NCBI RefSeq assembly: GCF_034039665.1
Contig: NZ_CP120131.1
Span: 1,950,499-2,014,498, forward strand
Source of the DNA: Mammaliicoccus sp. Dog046
Lineage (GTDB): Bacteria > Bacillota > Bacilli > Staphylococcales > Staphylococcaceae
Length of the DNA: 64,000 bases
Direction: 5' to 3'
The position numbers were made by a program, and so were the translations under genes. The stretch's first letter is position 1, and every line of letters begins with the position of its first letter. Below are positions 1-9,158 of the stretch, in pieces. The notes beneath the pieces were generated by a model. The model made no database searches. It saw only the letters and a program-made list of their open reading frames with translations, and had not been told where the DNA came from.

Positions 1-368
1 TATTTCTTCTGCCTTACTGCTATAGTGGCTCTTATAACTGATATTAATTGGTCTTGTTCGTCAACTACTTTGACATCCCAAACTTGTGTACTACGGCCTA
101 TATGCAATGCTGTTGCTATTGCTTTAACCTCACCTGAGCGAACGGACTTTATATGATTTGCATTGATTTCAAGACCAAATGCAAGTTCATCTTCTTTCGA
201 TGATAAATGTGCACCCATTGACGCTGCTGTTTCTGCTAGAGCAATTGTCGCACCTCCATGTAAAAAACCAAACGGCTGTTTAACATTGTCAGTCACTGGC
301 ATTGTCATTTCAACATATCCATATTTGGATTCTATTGTCTTCATTTGAAGAAGTTCTAATAAATTCAT
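1..368 (-). CDS. PaaI/MenI-type hotdog thioesterase (3' end at window edge)
   Basis: About 122 residues are readable from an ATG at 368 down to the window edge. The last two bases could begin a stop codon, so the protein may be nearly complete. It reads as a single hotdog-fold acyl-CoA thioesterase: a conserved H37-G-G followed by a helix with E46, as in the PaaI and DHNA-CoA thioesterase families, then strands containing GRSTQVWDVKV and a final strand with ATIAVRQKK. Family members hydrolyse phenylacetyl-CoA, DHNA-CoA or similar thioesters in the cytosol; the substrate cannot be told from sequence. It lies 20 bp downstream of the antiporter gene on the same strand and may share its transcript. 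I am confident in the fold, less so in the exact 3' end. Confidence 0.8.
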   Translation of the reverse strand, partial: MNLLELLQMKTIESKYGYVEMTMPVTDNVKQPFGFLHGGATIALAETAASMGAHLSSKEDELAFGLEINANHIKSVRSGEVKAIATALHIGRSTQVWDVKVVDEQDQLISVIRATIAVRQKK

Positions 369-388
369 ATGCAATCCCTCCATTCACT

Positions 389-1708
389 CTATAATACCAT
401 AGCTGCTATAAAACCAAATATAATCAGTGGTATGTTATAAATAAGGAAGTTTGGAATACAAGTATCTCTAATGTGATCATGTTCTCCATCTACATTTAAT
501 CCGGCTGTTGGTCCTAATGTTGAATCACTCGCTGGACTACCTGAATCACCTAGTGCACCTGCAGTACCAATAACAGCAATTAATGCCATTGCACTTAATC
601 CAATTTCCTGACCAAATGGAATAAATAAACTTGCGATGATTGGAATCGTCGCAAATGATGAACCAATACCTAGTGTTACGATTAAACCAATAGCATACAT
701 CATAATGATACTCAGCGCTTTGTTGTCACCAGTAATGTGCGCCAAACTTTTAACTAAAGTACTTACTTCATTTGTAGCATTCATCACACCAGCAAAACCG
801 TTTGCTGCTAATATAACGACACCGATATACGCCATGATTTGTATACCTTCTACTAATTTATCATCTAAATTTCTCCAATTATATAATCCTGAGATGAAGA
901 AGATTAATATACCTGCTAATGCACCAAAAATCATTGATTCTGTATATGTTTGTACGATAAATGTAGCCAAGATAGATATGATTGTAACAATTAATGGATA
1001 AGGTTTTAATGTTTTAATTTCCTCATCTTCTTCTACTTTAATTGTTTTATAAGTTCTTGGTTTCCAATAAATAATGATTGCAACGATTAAACCAAAAACA
1101 TAACCCATTGAAGGGATTAACATTGCTTTCCAAATACTATTAAAAGCTATATTCACATGTGCTTTATGGAACGCATCAAAAATAATTGATTGGAAGATGT
1201 GTCCATAACCATATGGAAATAGAATATATGGGAAACAAAGTCCAAACCCAATCACTGTAGCAATTAACCTTCTATCCATTTTTAATTCATTAAATAAACT
1301 TAATAAAGGAGGAATTAATATTGGTATAAACGCAATATGTACAGGTATAATATTTTGACTCATTACAGAAATAACAAGAAGTACTGCTACTAAAGTAATT
1401 TTTATTTTTACTCTACTTTTTTGAGAGTTCTCTTTCTTCATAGATTGAATAATTTTTCCAACGATATAATCTGTAATGCCACTATATGAAATTAATGCGG
1501 CAAATCCACCTAATAACGCATAAGATAATGCAACTTCTGCACCATCAACAATTGTATTTCCAAATGTTGAAATAACTTTATCAAGTGACATACCACTAAA
1601 TAATCCACCAGTTAATGCCCCTACGAATATACTTAACACAACGTTTAATCTCATTAAACAAAGTATAATCATGACAATAACGGCTACTAATACTGCATTT
1701 ATTTCCAA
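389..1708 (-). CDS. NhaC/YuiF-type Na+/H+ antiporter family membrane protein
   Basis: A polytopic membrane protein of about 440 residues with roughly 11-12 hydrophobic segments. It includes an N-terminal VLVAVIVMIILCLMRLNVV segment and a late conserved GDSGSPASDSTLGPTAGLN stretch typical of the NhaC/YuiF transporter superfamily. B. subtilis YuiF-like members sit beside the leucyl aminopeptidase yuiE, as here, which supports a role in cation or amino-acid exchange across the membrane; the substrate is unknown. I prefer the TTG at 1708, which follows AGAGG at good spacing. The upstream ATG at 1723 has no convincing ribosome binding site because the GGAGAGG lies inside its coding region. The gene is probably monocistronic or co-transcribed with the thioesterase. 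Confidence 0.82.
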   Translation of the reverse strand: MEINAVLVAVIVMIILCLMRLNVVLSIFVGALTGGLFSGMSLDKVISTFGNTIVDGAEVALSYALLGGFAALISYSGITDYIVGKIIQSMKKENSQKSRVKIKITLVAVLLVISVMSQNIIPVHIAFIPILIPPLLSLFNELKMDRRLIATVIGFGLCFPYILFPYGYGHIFQSIIFDAFHKAHVNIAFNSIWKAMLIPSMGYVFGLIVAIIIYWKPRTYKTIKVEEDEEIKTLKPYPLIVTIISILATFIVQTYTESMIFGALAGILIFFISGLYNWRNLDDKLVEGIQIMAYIGVVILAANGFAGVMNATNEVSTLVKSLAHITGDNKALSIIMMYAIGLIVTLGIGSSFATIPIIASLFIPFGQEIGLSAMALIAVIGTAGALGDSGSPASDSTLGPTAGLNVDGEHDHIRDTCIPNFLIYNIPLIIFGFIAAMVL

Positions 1709-1836
1709 GTAAATCCTCTCCATTCTTTAACTCTCTACCACGATAAAGTGAAATGATGCATATATCATATCAATTGTTAAATATCATGTCAATACACTGA
1801 GTATTAGTCTAAATTTTCAGAAAATGTAACTAAAAT

Positions 1837-1867
1837 ATAAGTGAGACACTTTTCATGTCTCACTTAT
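1837..1867 (-). terminator. Terminator of the leucyl aminopeptidase gene
   Basis: A 12-bp perfect stem (ATAAGTGAGACA / TGTCTCACTTAT) with a 7-base loop lies 11 bp past the aminopeptidase stop. On the minus strand it is followed by a weakly T-rich run. Confidence 0.75.
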
Positions 1868-1877
1868 TTTAAATTTT

Positions 1878-3356
1878 TTATGCTTTGTTTTTTAAGAAAT
1901 GTAGAATGGTTGGAATCATTGCACCTGTGGCACCTTTTGGACCTCGGTACGATGCTTGTTCTGTCTCACTTGAAGCTGCAATATCAAAGTGTAAATGCGG
2001 TGTTTCAACACTGAAATGTGTTACGAATGCTGCAGCAAAAAGTGCTTTCCCATGTTTATTTAAAATACAATTCGTTAAATCTGCTACTTCAGAAGATTTA
2101 ATATCTTGTTTCTCTTCTTCAGTAATTGGTAATTCAAAACTGATCTCATTTGAATATTTTGAAGCTTTTTTCACTTCATCTATATATTGATCTGCATCAC
2201 TAGAGAATATACCAGTCTTCCCAAATCCTAACGCAGCAACAACTGCACCAGTTAAAGTAGCAAAATTCATTATTAATTCTGGTTTAAATTGTTTAGCGTA
2301 AGTCACCGCTTCACCTAGTACTAAGCGTCCTTCTGCATCCGTATTTGTTATTTCAACAGTTTCACCATTTAATGCTGTAAATACATCATCCGGCTTCATG
2401 GCATTACTAGAAATCATATTTTCTGCTAAAGGCAACACAGCAACAATATGAATAGGTAACTCTAATTTCGCAATTGCATTTACCATCGCTACGACATTAC
2501 TTGCACCACTCATATCATATTTCATCGTCGGCATACCCGTCTTAGGTTTAATTTGATAACCACCTGAATCGTAAGTAACCCCTTTACCAACTAATGCAAT
2601 AGGATCTTTATCTGAGCCTTTATACGTCAACGTAACTAAGCGAGGACCATGAATAGAACCTTTACCAACCGCATCAATTAAACCAAAACCTTCTTCTCTA
2701 ATTGCTTTGTCATCTTTAATTGAAACTTCAACATTTGAACCTTTGAAGTGCTTTTCAATACTTTTTGCAAAATAGTCGGGTGTTAATATATTTGGCGGTG
2801 TTTGTGAATAAGTTCTTGCTAAGTTAATGCTATCACCTAAAATTTCACCTTGTTGAATATAAGTAAGTACTGTTTCATCTTGTGAAGTAATAAGTTCAAT
2901 TTTTGTTTCAACTTGAGCTGATTTATTTGTCTTATAATGATCAAAATCAAATACTGATTGTTTTGAGAACCATCCAAAACGGTATAATCTCTCTTCATCT
3001 GTAACAGTTTGTGCCACAAATGTATCATCTAAAAGTTGAACTTGTTCGATTTTATTTTGATATAAGTAACGGCTTAAATTACCATATATCACCTGATAAT
3101 CATTTTCTTTGATTGTTTTTAAATTGCCTAATCCAACTGCAATTAATTTCACGACTTTCCCATTGATTGAAATTGCAGTGCTTGAAATTGAACCAAGCTC
3201 ACTATTTAATATTTGTTCATGTTTTAATTCTTCTAATTGGTTATTGACTATTTCATTTATGTGTTCAAAATTTTTCATTTGATTTAAATGACTTGGACAT
3301 CCGATTACGACTGGAAATTCATTTTCAATCTGTTTATTTTTTATTTGAAATTTCAT
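1878..3356 (-). CDS. pepA: Leucyl aminopeptidase, M17 family
   Basis: A 492-residue cytosolic di-zinc/manganese aminopeptidase that removes N-terminal residues from peptides. The N-terminal third is the variable domain. The catalytic domain shows VGKGVTYDSGG (about residues 256-265), MKYDMSGA, and the signature NTDAEGRL at about residues 337-344, carrying metal ligands and the catalytic arginine. Length matches the family (480-500 aa). The ATG follows AAAGGGGATAGTAAA. It lies 16 bp downstream of the YuiB-like membrane gene on the same strand, matching the B. subtilis yuiB-yuiE neighbourhood. A serine replaces a commonly seen glycine in the MSGA stretch, which is a minor variation. Confidence 0.92.
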   Translation of the reverse strand: MKFQIKNKQIENEFPVVIGCPSHLNQMKNFEHINEIVNNQLEELKHEQILNSELGSISSTAISINGKVVKLIAVGLGNLKTIKENDYQVIYGNLSRYLYQNKIEQVQLLDDTFVAQTVTDEERLYRFGWFSKQSVFDFDHYKTNKSAQVETKIELITSQDETVLTYIQQGEILGDSINLARTYSQTPPNILTPDYFAKSIEKHFKGSNVEVSIKDDKAIREEGFGLIDAVGKGSIHGPRLVTLTYKGSDKDPIALVGKGVTYDSGGYQIKPKTGMPTMKYDMSGASNVVAMVNAIAKLELPIHIVAVLPLAENMISSNAMKPDDVFTALNGETVEITNTDAEGRLVLGEAVTYAKQFKPELIMNFATLTGAVVAALGFGKTGIFSSDADQYIDEVKKASKYSNEISFELPITEEEKQDIKSSEVADLTNCILNKHGKALFAAAFVTHFSVETPHLHFDIAASSETEQASYRGPKGATGAMIPTILHFLKNKA

Positions 3357-3372
3357 TTTACTATCCCCTTTT

Positions 3373-3693
3373 TTAGAACATTGAATATCCGCTTCTTCTT
3401 AAGTTTCTAATCACAAACCCTGCTACAATCGCACCAATCCAACCAGAACCGAGCATCAGTATATCAGCAGTATGTATATTTGTTAAACCAGTTATTAATT
3501 TTGAAAATGCCAATGATGGGTTTGAAAAATAAGTAAACGTTGATATCTTATCTACAATCGCAAATATTACAAATGGATAAAATACTGACATAATCCATGT
3601 TGACTTTAATAACATATTTAATATAAAACCAATTCCAAAAAATAAAACAAAGAATAATGCCATTGAAATAATTACTTGTGGTAACGATATCAT
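3373..3693 (-). CDS. YuiB-like small membrane protein
   Basis: A 106-residue protein with three hydrophobic stretches: a long N-terminal one with VIISMALFFVLFFGIGFIL, a second around WIMSVFYPFVIFAIV, and a third around LMLGSGWIGAIVAGFVI. No catalytic motif is visible. It resembles the YuiB family of uncharacterised Firmicute membrane proteins, which lie between the NADH dehydrogenase and the leucyl aminopeptidase exactly as here. The start has AAAGGAGG at ideal spacing. It is separated from ndh by a terminator, so it probably has its own promoter or depends on readthrough. Function is unknown. Confidence 0.75.
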   Translation of the reverse strand: MISLPQVIISMALFFVLFFGIGFILNMLLKSTWIMSVFYPFVIFAIVDKISTFTYFSNPSLAFSKLITGLTNIHTADILMLGSGWIGAIVAGFVIRNLRRSGYSMF

Positions 3694-3707
3694 AGCTAAC
3701 CTCCTTT

Positions 3708-3739
3708 AAAAAAAGAGACCCGCCTAATAGCAGGTCTCT
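3708..3739 (-). terminator. Terminator downstream of ndh
   Basis: AGAGACC / GGTCTCT stem, followed on the minus strand by a run of seven T. It lies just after the ndh stop and before yuiB. Confidence 0.75.
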
Positions 3740-3758
3740 GTACTTAATAATCTAAAAA

Positions 3759-4973
3759 TTAGAATTTACCTTTTTTATAGGCTAATCCGATACCACCGAT
3801 TTTGAATACGGCACGTGTATCGATAACTTTTTTCATGAACGCTGCTTTTTTACCAGTAATTTCACGACCCATAACAACACCAACACCGTCATGGCTACCT
3901 AATGAACATACAGTACCTTTGTCATCATATGAGAAAGCTGTAGTTTGTTCGCCATTAAGAATGTTTTTAATATTTTTAGCAAGGTGTTCACCTTGTTGCA
4001 TTGCGATTTGTGCAGTAGTTGGTAATGGACGTTTGTTTTCGCCTTCACCAGCCATAACTGCTGAACAGTCACCAATAACGAAGATATTTTCATGGTTATC
4101 GATAGATAAATCTTCTTTAACTACGATACGACCACGTTTAACGCCATCGAATGATTCTTCCATTAATTTGCTACCTCTAACTCCGGCAGCCCAAATTGCA
4201 GTGTTTGCTTCTAATGTTTGTTCTTCGTCATTAACTTTAACTACGAAACCTTTTTCGTTACAAGCAACGATTGGTGTAGAAATTTTGAATTCAACGCCAC
4301 GGTCTTCTAGGTATCTAACAACATAATTTACTAAGTTCTCTGAGAACATAGGTAACATTTTTGGAGCAGCTTCAACACAAGTAATTTTAACTTTAGATTG
4401 ATCTACACCATATTTTTTACATAGTTCTGGGATACGCTCAGTTAATTCACCTAATAATTCAACACCAGTGAATCCAGCACCACCTACTAAGATTGCTAAA
4501 TCATTTTCATCTTTTTCTTTAGATGAAGCATAGTTTGCAAATCTATCTTCAAGGTGTTTAGCGATACGACGAGAAGTATTAATATTTTCAATTTGAAGTG
4601 CATGTTCTTTCATACCTTCAATACCGAATGTTTCACTTTCAAATCCTAAAGCGACTACTAAAATATCAAATTCAAATATACCATTTGAAGTTTCTACTGT
4701 TTTATCATCTTTGTTAATTTTAGTTACTTCAGCTTTAACAAAGTTTACTTTATTACGATCAATAACATTAGTAATTGGGTATAATGCATCTTCATAATTT
4801 AAAGTACCAGCTGATGCCTCATGTAACCATGTTGCTTCATAGTGATAATCATTTTTGTTGATTAAAGTAACATCAACGTCTTGGTTTGAAACTAATTTTT
4901 GCAATTTAGATATTGTTTGTAAGCCAGCATATCCTGCCCCTAATACGAGAACTTTTTTACGTTCAAATCCCAT
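3759..4973 (-). CDS. ndh: Type II NADH:quinone oxidoreductase (NDH-2)
   Basis: A 404-residue single-subunit, non-proton-pumping NADH dehydrogenase that feeds electrons from NADH to menaquinone at the inner face of the membrane. The FAD-binding motif is G12-A-G14-Y-A-G17. A second nucleotide-binding motif [10 protein letters not shown] binds NADH, and [15 protein letters not shown] is the second FAD-binding ATG/GD segment. The C-terminal [17 protein letters not shown] forms the amphipathic membrane-association part. I chose the ATG at 4973, preceded by AGGTG at good spacing, over a GTG three codons upstream that overlaps the Shine-Dalgarno. A Rex-like box lies about 55 bp upstream, suggesting control by NADH/NAD+ ratio. 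Confidence 0.92.
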   Translation of the reverse strand: MGFERKKVLVLGAGYAGLQTISKLQKLVSNQDVDVTLINKNDYHYEATWLHEASAGTLNYEDALYPITNVIDRNKVNFVKAEVTKINKDDKTVETSNGIFEFDILVVALGFESETFGIEGMKEHALQIENINTSRRIAKHLEDRFANYASSKEKDENDLAILVGGAGFTGVELLGELTERIPELCKKYGVDQSKVKITCVEAAPKMLPMFSENLVNYVVRYLEDRGVEFKISTPIVACNEKGFVVKVNDEEQTLEANTAIWAAGVRGSKLMEESFDGVKRGRIVVKEDLSIDNHENIFVIGDCSAVMAGEGENKRPLPTTAQIAMQQGEHLAKNIKNILNGEQTTAFSYDDKGTVCSLGSHDGVGVVMGREITGKKAAFMKKVIDTRAVFKIGGIGLAYKKGKF

Positions 4974-5028
4974 TATTTTCACCTATACTTTCTAATATTT
5001 GTTTGACACTGAGGAAAGTCGTGTCACT

Positions 5029-5046
5029 TTGTGCTTTTTGTCACAA
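5029..5046. promoter_or_regulatory. Rex-like operator upstream of ndh
   Basis: TTGTG and CACAA arms separated by 8 bases give the 18-bp layout of Gram-positive Rex boxes (TTGTGA-N6-TCACAA). The arms are perfect but the central bases are not the usual A/T palindrome. The site lies in the 5' region of ndh. Rex control of NADH dehydrogenase genes is known in other Firmicutes; here it is inferred. Confidence 0.5.
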
Positions 5047-5125
5047 TCAAAGATAAAACAATTTACATACAAGGTTTATTGTATATTTTTATAAAGATAA
5101 ATTCAAGTGTCAGACATTAAAATAA

Positions 5126-5485
5126 TTAACAGTTCTCAGGTGTTCCTGCAACGTCCTTCGTCTTAAATGAACTTCCACATCCGCATGCTGCAATCGCATT
5201 AGGATTATCAATCGCAAATCCACCACCCATTAAGGATGTTTTGAAATCAATTGTAGTCCCATTTAAGATGGGTGCATCATTCTTATCTACTAATACTTTA
5301 ACGCCAAAATACTCTAATATTTCATCATTTTCAGCAGGTTCAGCTTCTGCCGCCATTCCGTATGATAAACCGGTACATCCGCCACCTTTTACAGATACTC
5401 TTAAGTATCCATCTGGCATATCGTTATTCTTCATCATATCCTTTACTTCATAAGCTGCTGCTTCAGTTAATATAACTGTTGACAT
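5126..5485 (-). CDS. sufA: A-type Fe-S carrier, HesB/IscA/SufA family
   Basis: A 119-residue iron-sulfur cluster carrier. Three conserved cysteines are visible: one in VKGGGCTGLSY (near residue 36) and the pair in ACGCGSSFKTK near the C terminus, which bind the cluster passed on to apo-proteins. The length equals that of the S. aureus SufA-type protein as I recall it. It is not in the suf operon (24 kb away) but in a cluster with YuzB, YuzD and Nfu, all small thiol or Fe-S proteins. The start has AAGGAGG at good spacing, and the gene follows yuzB by 15 bp, suggesting co-transcription. Confidence 0.88.
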   Translation of the reverse strand: MSTVILTEAAAYEVKDMMKNNDMPDGYLRVSVKGGGCTGLSYGMAAEAEPAENDEILEYFGVKVLVDKNDAPILNGTTIDFKTSLMGGGFAIDNPNAIAACGCGSSFKTKDVAGTPENC

Positions 5486-5500
5486 ATTTATTCCTCCTTC

Positions 5501-5737
5501 TTAAAAAATCCAATTTTCTTCTATATGGCTATATATGTTTTCTAATAATTCTTCTGGTGTCTCTCCCTTGACCATATCTCCATTTACTAATGCATATAAC
5601 CCTCTAGCACATGGTCCGCAATTCTGTAGACAACCGTATTCCAATACATCTACTTCAGGATCATTGTCGAGCTTGTTAAACACTACATCAGCACCTTTAG
5701 CCATGTTAGAAATACAAAATTCGACAATCGGGTTCAA
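5501..5737 (-). CDS. YuzB family protein (DUF1450)
   Basis: A 78-residue protein with FCISNMAKG near the N terminus and a cysteine pair in [20 protein letters not shown], resembling a thioredoxin-fold ferredoxin without a demonstrated cluster. The family is DUF1450/YuzB. I chose the TTG at 5737 (protein beginning MNPIVEF), since AGGTG sits six bases before it and the remembered staphylococcal homologue starts there; a GTG nine bases upstream is possible. It is transcribed towards the A-type Fe-S carrier and is divergent from the yutJ oxidoreductase. A role in Fe-S or redox biology is suggested only by the neighbours. Confidence 0.82.
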   Translation of the reverse strand: MNPIVEFCISNMAKGADVVFNKLDNDPEVDVLEYGCLQNCGPCARGLYALVNGDMVKGETPEELLENIYSHIEENWIF

Positions 5738-5889
5738 TGTGTTCACCTACTCCTTAATATTCGTTAAACTATTTTAACATTCATTGTAGTTTATGCCAAA
5801 AAAGATTATACTAAAACTATACTTATGTATTATAAAATATATACATACAAATTTGTAGAAATTTGATTTATGGGTAAAGGAGAATAACG

Positions 5890-6954
5890 ATGAAAAGCTT
5901 AGTATTATTAGGGGGCGGATATGGTAATATGCGCTTGATGAAAGAAATCTTACCAAGTACATTACCTTCCGATTATTCAATTACGCTGATTGATCGTATG
6001 CCATTTCACGGATTAAAAACAGAATTCTACGCTTTAGCTGCTGGAACAACACCAGATAAAGATGTTCGCGTTCAATTTCCAAATGACAAAAAGATAAATA
6101 CTGTGTATGGGGAAATCACTGACATTGATTTAGATAATCAAATTGTTTCAGTTGGTGACACAAGAGTGGATTATGATGACCTCGTAATCGGTCTAGGTTG
6201 TGAAGATAAATATCACAATGTACCAGGTGCGAAAGAATTCACTTATAGTATTCAAACGATTCAAAATGCAAGAAAGACTTACCAATCAATATGTGACTTA
6301 CCGAGCGGTGCAACAGTTGGTATCGTCGGTGCAGGGTTAAGTGGTATCGAACTTGCAAGTGAATTACGTGAAAGTCGTAAAGATATTCAAATCAAATTAT
6401 TCGATAGAGGTTCTCGAATTCTTCCTGCATTTCCAGAAAAATTAAGTAAATACGTTAAAAAATGGTTCGATAAACATGATGTTGAAGTTATTCCAAATTC
6501 AAATATTACAAAAGTTGAACCTGGTAAATTACACAATAACGAAGATATCCAAGATATTGATTTAGTTGTGTGGACAGCAGGTATTCAACCCGTTGAAATC
6601 GTCAGAAATTTACCTGTTGATACAAATGATGGCAGAAGAGTCATTGTGAATCAGTATCACCAAATTCCAACATATAAAAATGTATATATCGTCGGCGACT
6701 GTGCTGCTTTACCACATGCACCAAGTGCATACTTAGCAGAAATTCAAGCTGATCAAATTGCTGAGGTAATGAAATTACAATGGAATAATAAACCATTACC
6801 TGAAAAAATGCCTGAGTTAAAACCACAAGGCTTTGTTGGTTCATTAGGTGAAAAGCAAGGTTTTGCTTATTTAATGGAACAAACAGTGACTGGACGTTTA
6901 GCAAGAGTCATTAAATCAGGTGTCCTTTGGTTATATAAATATCATAACGGATAA
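5890..6954 (+). CDS. YutJ-like FAD/NAD(P)-dependent oxidoreductase (NDH-2 family)
   Basis: A 354-residue flavoprotein paralogous to NDH-2. It has an N-terminal LGGGYGNMR FAD-binding motif, a second GIVGAGLSGIELASE nucleotide-binding motif in the middle, and VYIVGDCAALPHAPS near the C terminus. The first motif lacks the third canonical glycine spacing of NDH-2, as in YutJ homologues. It is shorter than NDH-2 and has a reduced C-terminal membrane region. It probably oxidises NAD(P)H with an unknown acceptor. The start has AAAGGAG seven bases upstream. It is divergent from yuzB and ends in a strong terminator. Confidence 0.83.
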   Translation: MKSLVLLGGGYGNMRLMKEILPSTLPSDYSITLIDRMPFHGLKTEFYALAAGTTPDKDVRVQFPNDKKINTVYGEITDIDLDNQIVSVGDTRVDYDDLVIGLGCEDKYHNVPGAKEFTYSIQTIQNARKTYQSICDLPSGATVGIVGAGLSGIELASELRESRKDIQIKLFDRGSRILPAFPEKLSKYVKKWFDKHDVEVIPNSNITKVEPGKLHNNEDIQDIDLVVWTAGIQPVEIVRNLPVDTNDGRRVIVNQYHQIPTYKNVYIVGDCAALPHAPSAYLAEIQADQIAEVMKLQWNNKPLPEKMPELKPQGFVGSLGEKQGFAYLMEQTVTGRLARVIKSGVLWLYKYHNG

Positions 6955-6958
6955 TATG

Positions 6959-6993
6959 AAAGAGACAGGAATATTCAAATTCCTGTCTCTTTT
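6959..6993 (+). terminator. Terminator of the yutJ-like gene
   Basis: A stem of about 14 bp (AAAGAGACAGGAAT / ATTCCTGTCTCTTT) followed by T residues, five bases after the stop. It may also stop the convergent yuzD transcript. Confidence 0.85.
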
Positions 6994-7032
6994 AGTATGT
7001 TGACAAGCACTTTTAAGCACTAACTCCCCTAT

Positions 7033-7359
7033 TTAAGAAGTGCTCACTATATGATTATCAACGTATTTTGTAATTTGTTTTAATTGAATATATCCATCTG
7101 CAACATATTCATCATTAATAATTACAAGTGGATAGAACAGTTCATCTTCATTAATTCGCTCAATGAATTGTTGGTCATGGTCGGTTAAATTTTCAGTTTG
7201 ATTGATAATATCGATGTATGTGTATTCAATATCTAAATCTGTATACTTTCTACCTAATATTGCTTGTAACCATTCGTAAGTATCTTTCGATGATGGTGCA
7301 TTCACACAACTCGCACACACAACATCTGCACCGTAAATCACTACACTTGCTTTAGACAT
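7033..7359 (-). CDS. YuzD family protein (DUF1462)
   Basis: A 108-residue thioredoxin-fold protein with a CASC motif in YGADVVCASCVNAPSS near the N terminus, like a disulfide or Fe-S-related thiol protein. The family is DUF1462/YuzD. I chose the ATG at 7359 (protein MSKASVVIYG), preceded by AAGGGGAC; the longer in-frame extension upstream has no ribosome binding site. It is divergent from nfu, with start codons about 110 bp apart, in a cluster rich in Fe-S genes. The molecular role is not established. Confidence 0.8.
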   Translation of the reverse strand: MSKASVVIYGADVVCASCVNAPSSKDTYEWLQAILGRKYTDLDIEYTYIDIINQTENLTDHDQQFIERINEDELFYPLVIINDEYVADGYIQLKQITKYVDNHIVSTS

Positions 7360-7468
7360 ATAAACGTCCCCTTTAGTTTTCATGAATAGATTTTTTAGTT
7401 TATATCCATTATAATAGATAAATAAGATAAATGTATCTATAAACACTTGATGAGAGGAGTACCGATAA

Positions 7469-7711
7469 ATGACAACCGAACAACAAACAATGTTTGATCA
7501 AGTCAGTGATGTACTTGAGAAATTAAGACCGTTTCTATTACGTGACGGTGGCGACTGTGAATTAGTTGATGTTGACGATGGTATTGTTAAACTACGCCTA
7601 CTTGGTGCATGTGGTACTTGCCCAAGTTCTACGATTACTTTAAAAGCCGGCATCGAACGTGCTTTATTAGAAGAAGTACCCGGTGTTGTAGAAGTAGAAC
7701 AAGTATTTTAA
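7469..7711 (+). CDS. nfu: NifU C-terminal domain protein, Nfu-type Fe-S carrier
   Basis: An 80-residue Nfu-domain protein. It has the conserved [14 protein letters not shown] segment and the cluster-binding C-x-x-C in [14 protein letters not shown], followed by [13 protein letters not shown]. It acts as a late-stage [4Fe-4S] scaffold/carrier that delivers clusters to targets such as aconitase. The GGAGTACCGATAA leader gives a good ribosome binding site. It converges on dltD, and a shared hairpin ends both transcripts. Confidence 0.92.
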   Translation: MTTEQQTMFDQVSDVLEKLRPFLLRDGGDCELVDVDDGIVKLRLLGACGTCPSSTITLKAGIERALLEEVPGVVEVEQVF

Positions 7712-7720
7712 TAAAAAAGA

Positions 7721-7755
7721 AACGCTTAATCGATTTTTCGATTAAGCGTTTTTTG
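7721..7755. terminator. Bidirectional terminator between nfu and dltD
   Basis: AACGCTTAATCGA / TCGATTAAGCGTT stem, flanked by A-rich and T-rich tracts so that it works for both strands. It overlaps the last codons and stop of dltD (stop at 7726-7728). Confidence 0.85.
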
Positions 7756-8910
7756 TTTAAATCTATCATTGATATGATTCAACATTTGTTCATCAAGATA
7801 GACCCAACCTTTCCATCCAATATGAACGGCGTCATTAATAACGTATGATTCATATTCTTTATCTGTAATGTCGTAAAGTTTCATATTATTCGATGTGATG
7901 ATGTTATTGATTTTCTTATAAACGACTTCCCGTTTATTTTTATCAACATTGATATGATCATACCACTTACCATTCGCAGGAATCACCATAAATAATGGAT
8001 CTGCTTTTGCTTCTTTTAAAGCATCAATTAATAATTGTAAATCATCAAACTCTTTAGAATGCGCATTGAACTCATAACTTCGGTTATATCTCTTACGCTG
8101 TTGATTTAATAACGACCAATATTGATCATTCATTCCAAATTCATTCGATGACGAATGCTTTGCACCATACTGACTGTCATATCGTTTCATACCTGTCCAA
8201 TCCATTTCACCTATGTGTCGAGGCGTGTATTTAGGAATGACACTTTGTTCTCTCCCAAATATTGATTTTAAAGCATCGTGTTTTTCATAAATACGATTTT
8301 GAAAATCATTCATAAACGTGCCTTCTTCATAGGTGTTATTATCTTTTTTTACAGCTGAGTTTAAATAATTGTCGGATTTCAATTGTTTAAACTCTAGTAA
8401 TCGTTGTGCAAAACGGTCTTTCAATTCACTGCTGATCGCTGGGTTTTTAAACAGGCGATCTACTTGTAATGGCGAATACCTCGCATCAAAATTATCATTC
8501 GTTAAACCGTGGTTCGTAAACCATTGTGGCGAAATGATGATACCCACTTTTTTACCTTCGAGATTTTGTGCTTGGCTAGCAACATTAATCGCATGAATCA
8601 AATCAGTTGATCCACCCTTACCTATTAAATATGGTTTTAATTTTGAATTTTTGTCTTTCAAAATATGTGCCGGATGAAATATGTCTTGTTTCTCTAATTC
8701 ACTTGAACCAAATATAGGATAATATCGGTTACTTCTCAACATTTCTTCTTGTGAATGAATACCTTTTAACACCGAATCATTAAGTGATGTTGCTTCTTCA
8801 TGAATATTTTGTCGCTTTGATAAAGATGTAAACCAGTCTACTGGTATCAATAAGAATAAGCCAAATAAAATTCCACTAATAAGTAATGGCAGCAACCATT
8901 TTAATTTCAT
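7726..8910 (-). CDS. dltD: D-alanyl-lipoteichoic acid biosynthesis protein DltD
   Basis: A 394-residue membrane-anchored SGNH-like hydrolase with an N-terminal signal anchor ([19 protein letters not shown]) and an extracellular catalytic domain. The catalytic serine sits in GSSE (Ser70) and the C-terminal D-x-x-H is D360-A-V-H363. It acts in the last step of D-alanine transfer to teichoic acid outside the membrane. It overlaps dltC by four bases. Length agrees with staphylococcal DltD (about 390 aa). D-alanylation lowers surface negative charge and raises resistance to cationic peptides. Confidence 0.95.
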   Translation of the reverse strand: MKLKWLLPLLISGILFGLFLLIPVDWFTSLSKRQNIHEEATSLNDSVLKGIHSQEEMLRSNRYYPIFGSSELEKQDIFHPAHILKDKNSKLKPYLIGKGGSTDLIHAINVASQAQNLEGKKVGIIISPQWFTNHGLTNDNFDARYSPLQVDRLFKNPAISSELKDRFAQRLLEFKQLKSDNYLNSAVKKDNNTYEEGTFMNDFQNRIYEKHDALKSIFGREQSVIPKYTPRHIGEMDWTGMKRYDSQYGAKHSSSNEFGMNDQYWSLLNQQRKRYNRSYEFNAHSKEFDDLQLLIDALKEAKADPLFMVIPANGKWYDHINVDKNKREVVYKKINNIITSNNMKLYDITDKEYESYVINDAVHIGWKGWVYLDEQMLNHINDRFKQKTLNRKID

Positions 8911-9143
8911 TGTAATTCCTTAAGTACATTTATAATTTTATTTGGTGTTGCCCACTCATCTCTATCAAAATCAGTAATCGTGACATCAATATCTAAATTA
9001 TTTTGTATTTCTAACAATAATCCAACTGTTGCGAATGAATCAATAATACCTTCATCAAATATTGCAATATCTGGATTTTCTTTAACAATATCATTTTCTG
9101 CTACGTCTGCTAATATATTTAATACTTGTTCATCAAAATTCAT
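8907..9143 (-). CDS. dltC: D-alanyl carrier protein
   Basis: A 78-residue acyl-carrier-like protein. The phosphopantetheine attachment serine is Ser36 in [12 protein letters not shown]. It receives D-alanine from DltA and passes it to the DltB channel. It is 15 bp downstream of dltB and overlaps the dltD start, an arrangement expected of the dlt operon. Length and motif match DltC closely. Confidence 0.95.
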   Translation of the reverse strand: MNFDEQVLNILADVAENDIVKENPDIAIFDEGIIDSFATVGLLLEIQNNLDIDVTITDFDRDEWATPNKIINVLKELQ

Positions 9144-9158
9144 TATAAATCTCCTCGT

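Noticed and set aside
1885..2190. Frames on the opposite strand of the aminopeptidase and other long genes
   Set aside because: They have no ribosome binding sites and follow from codon periodicity of the real genes.
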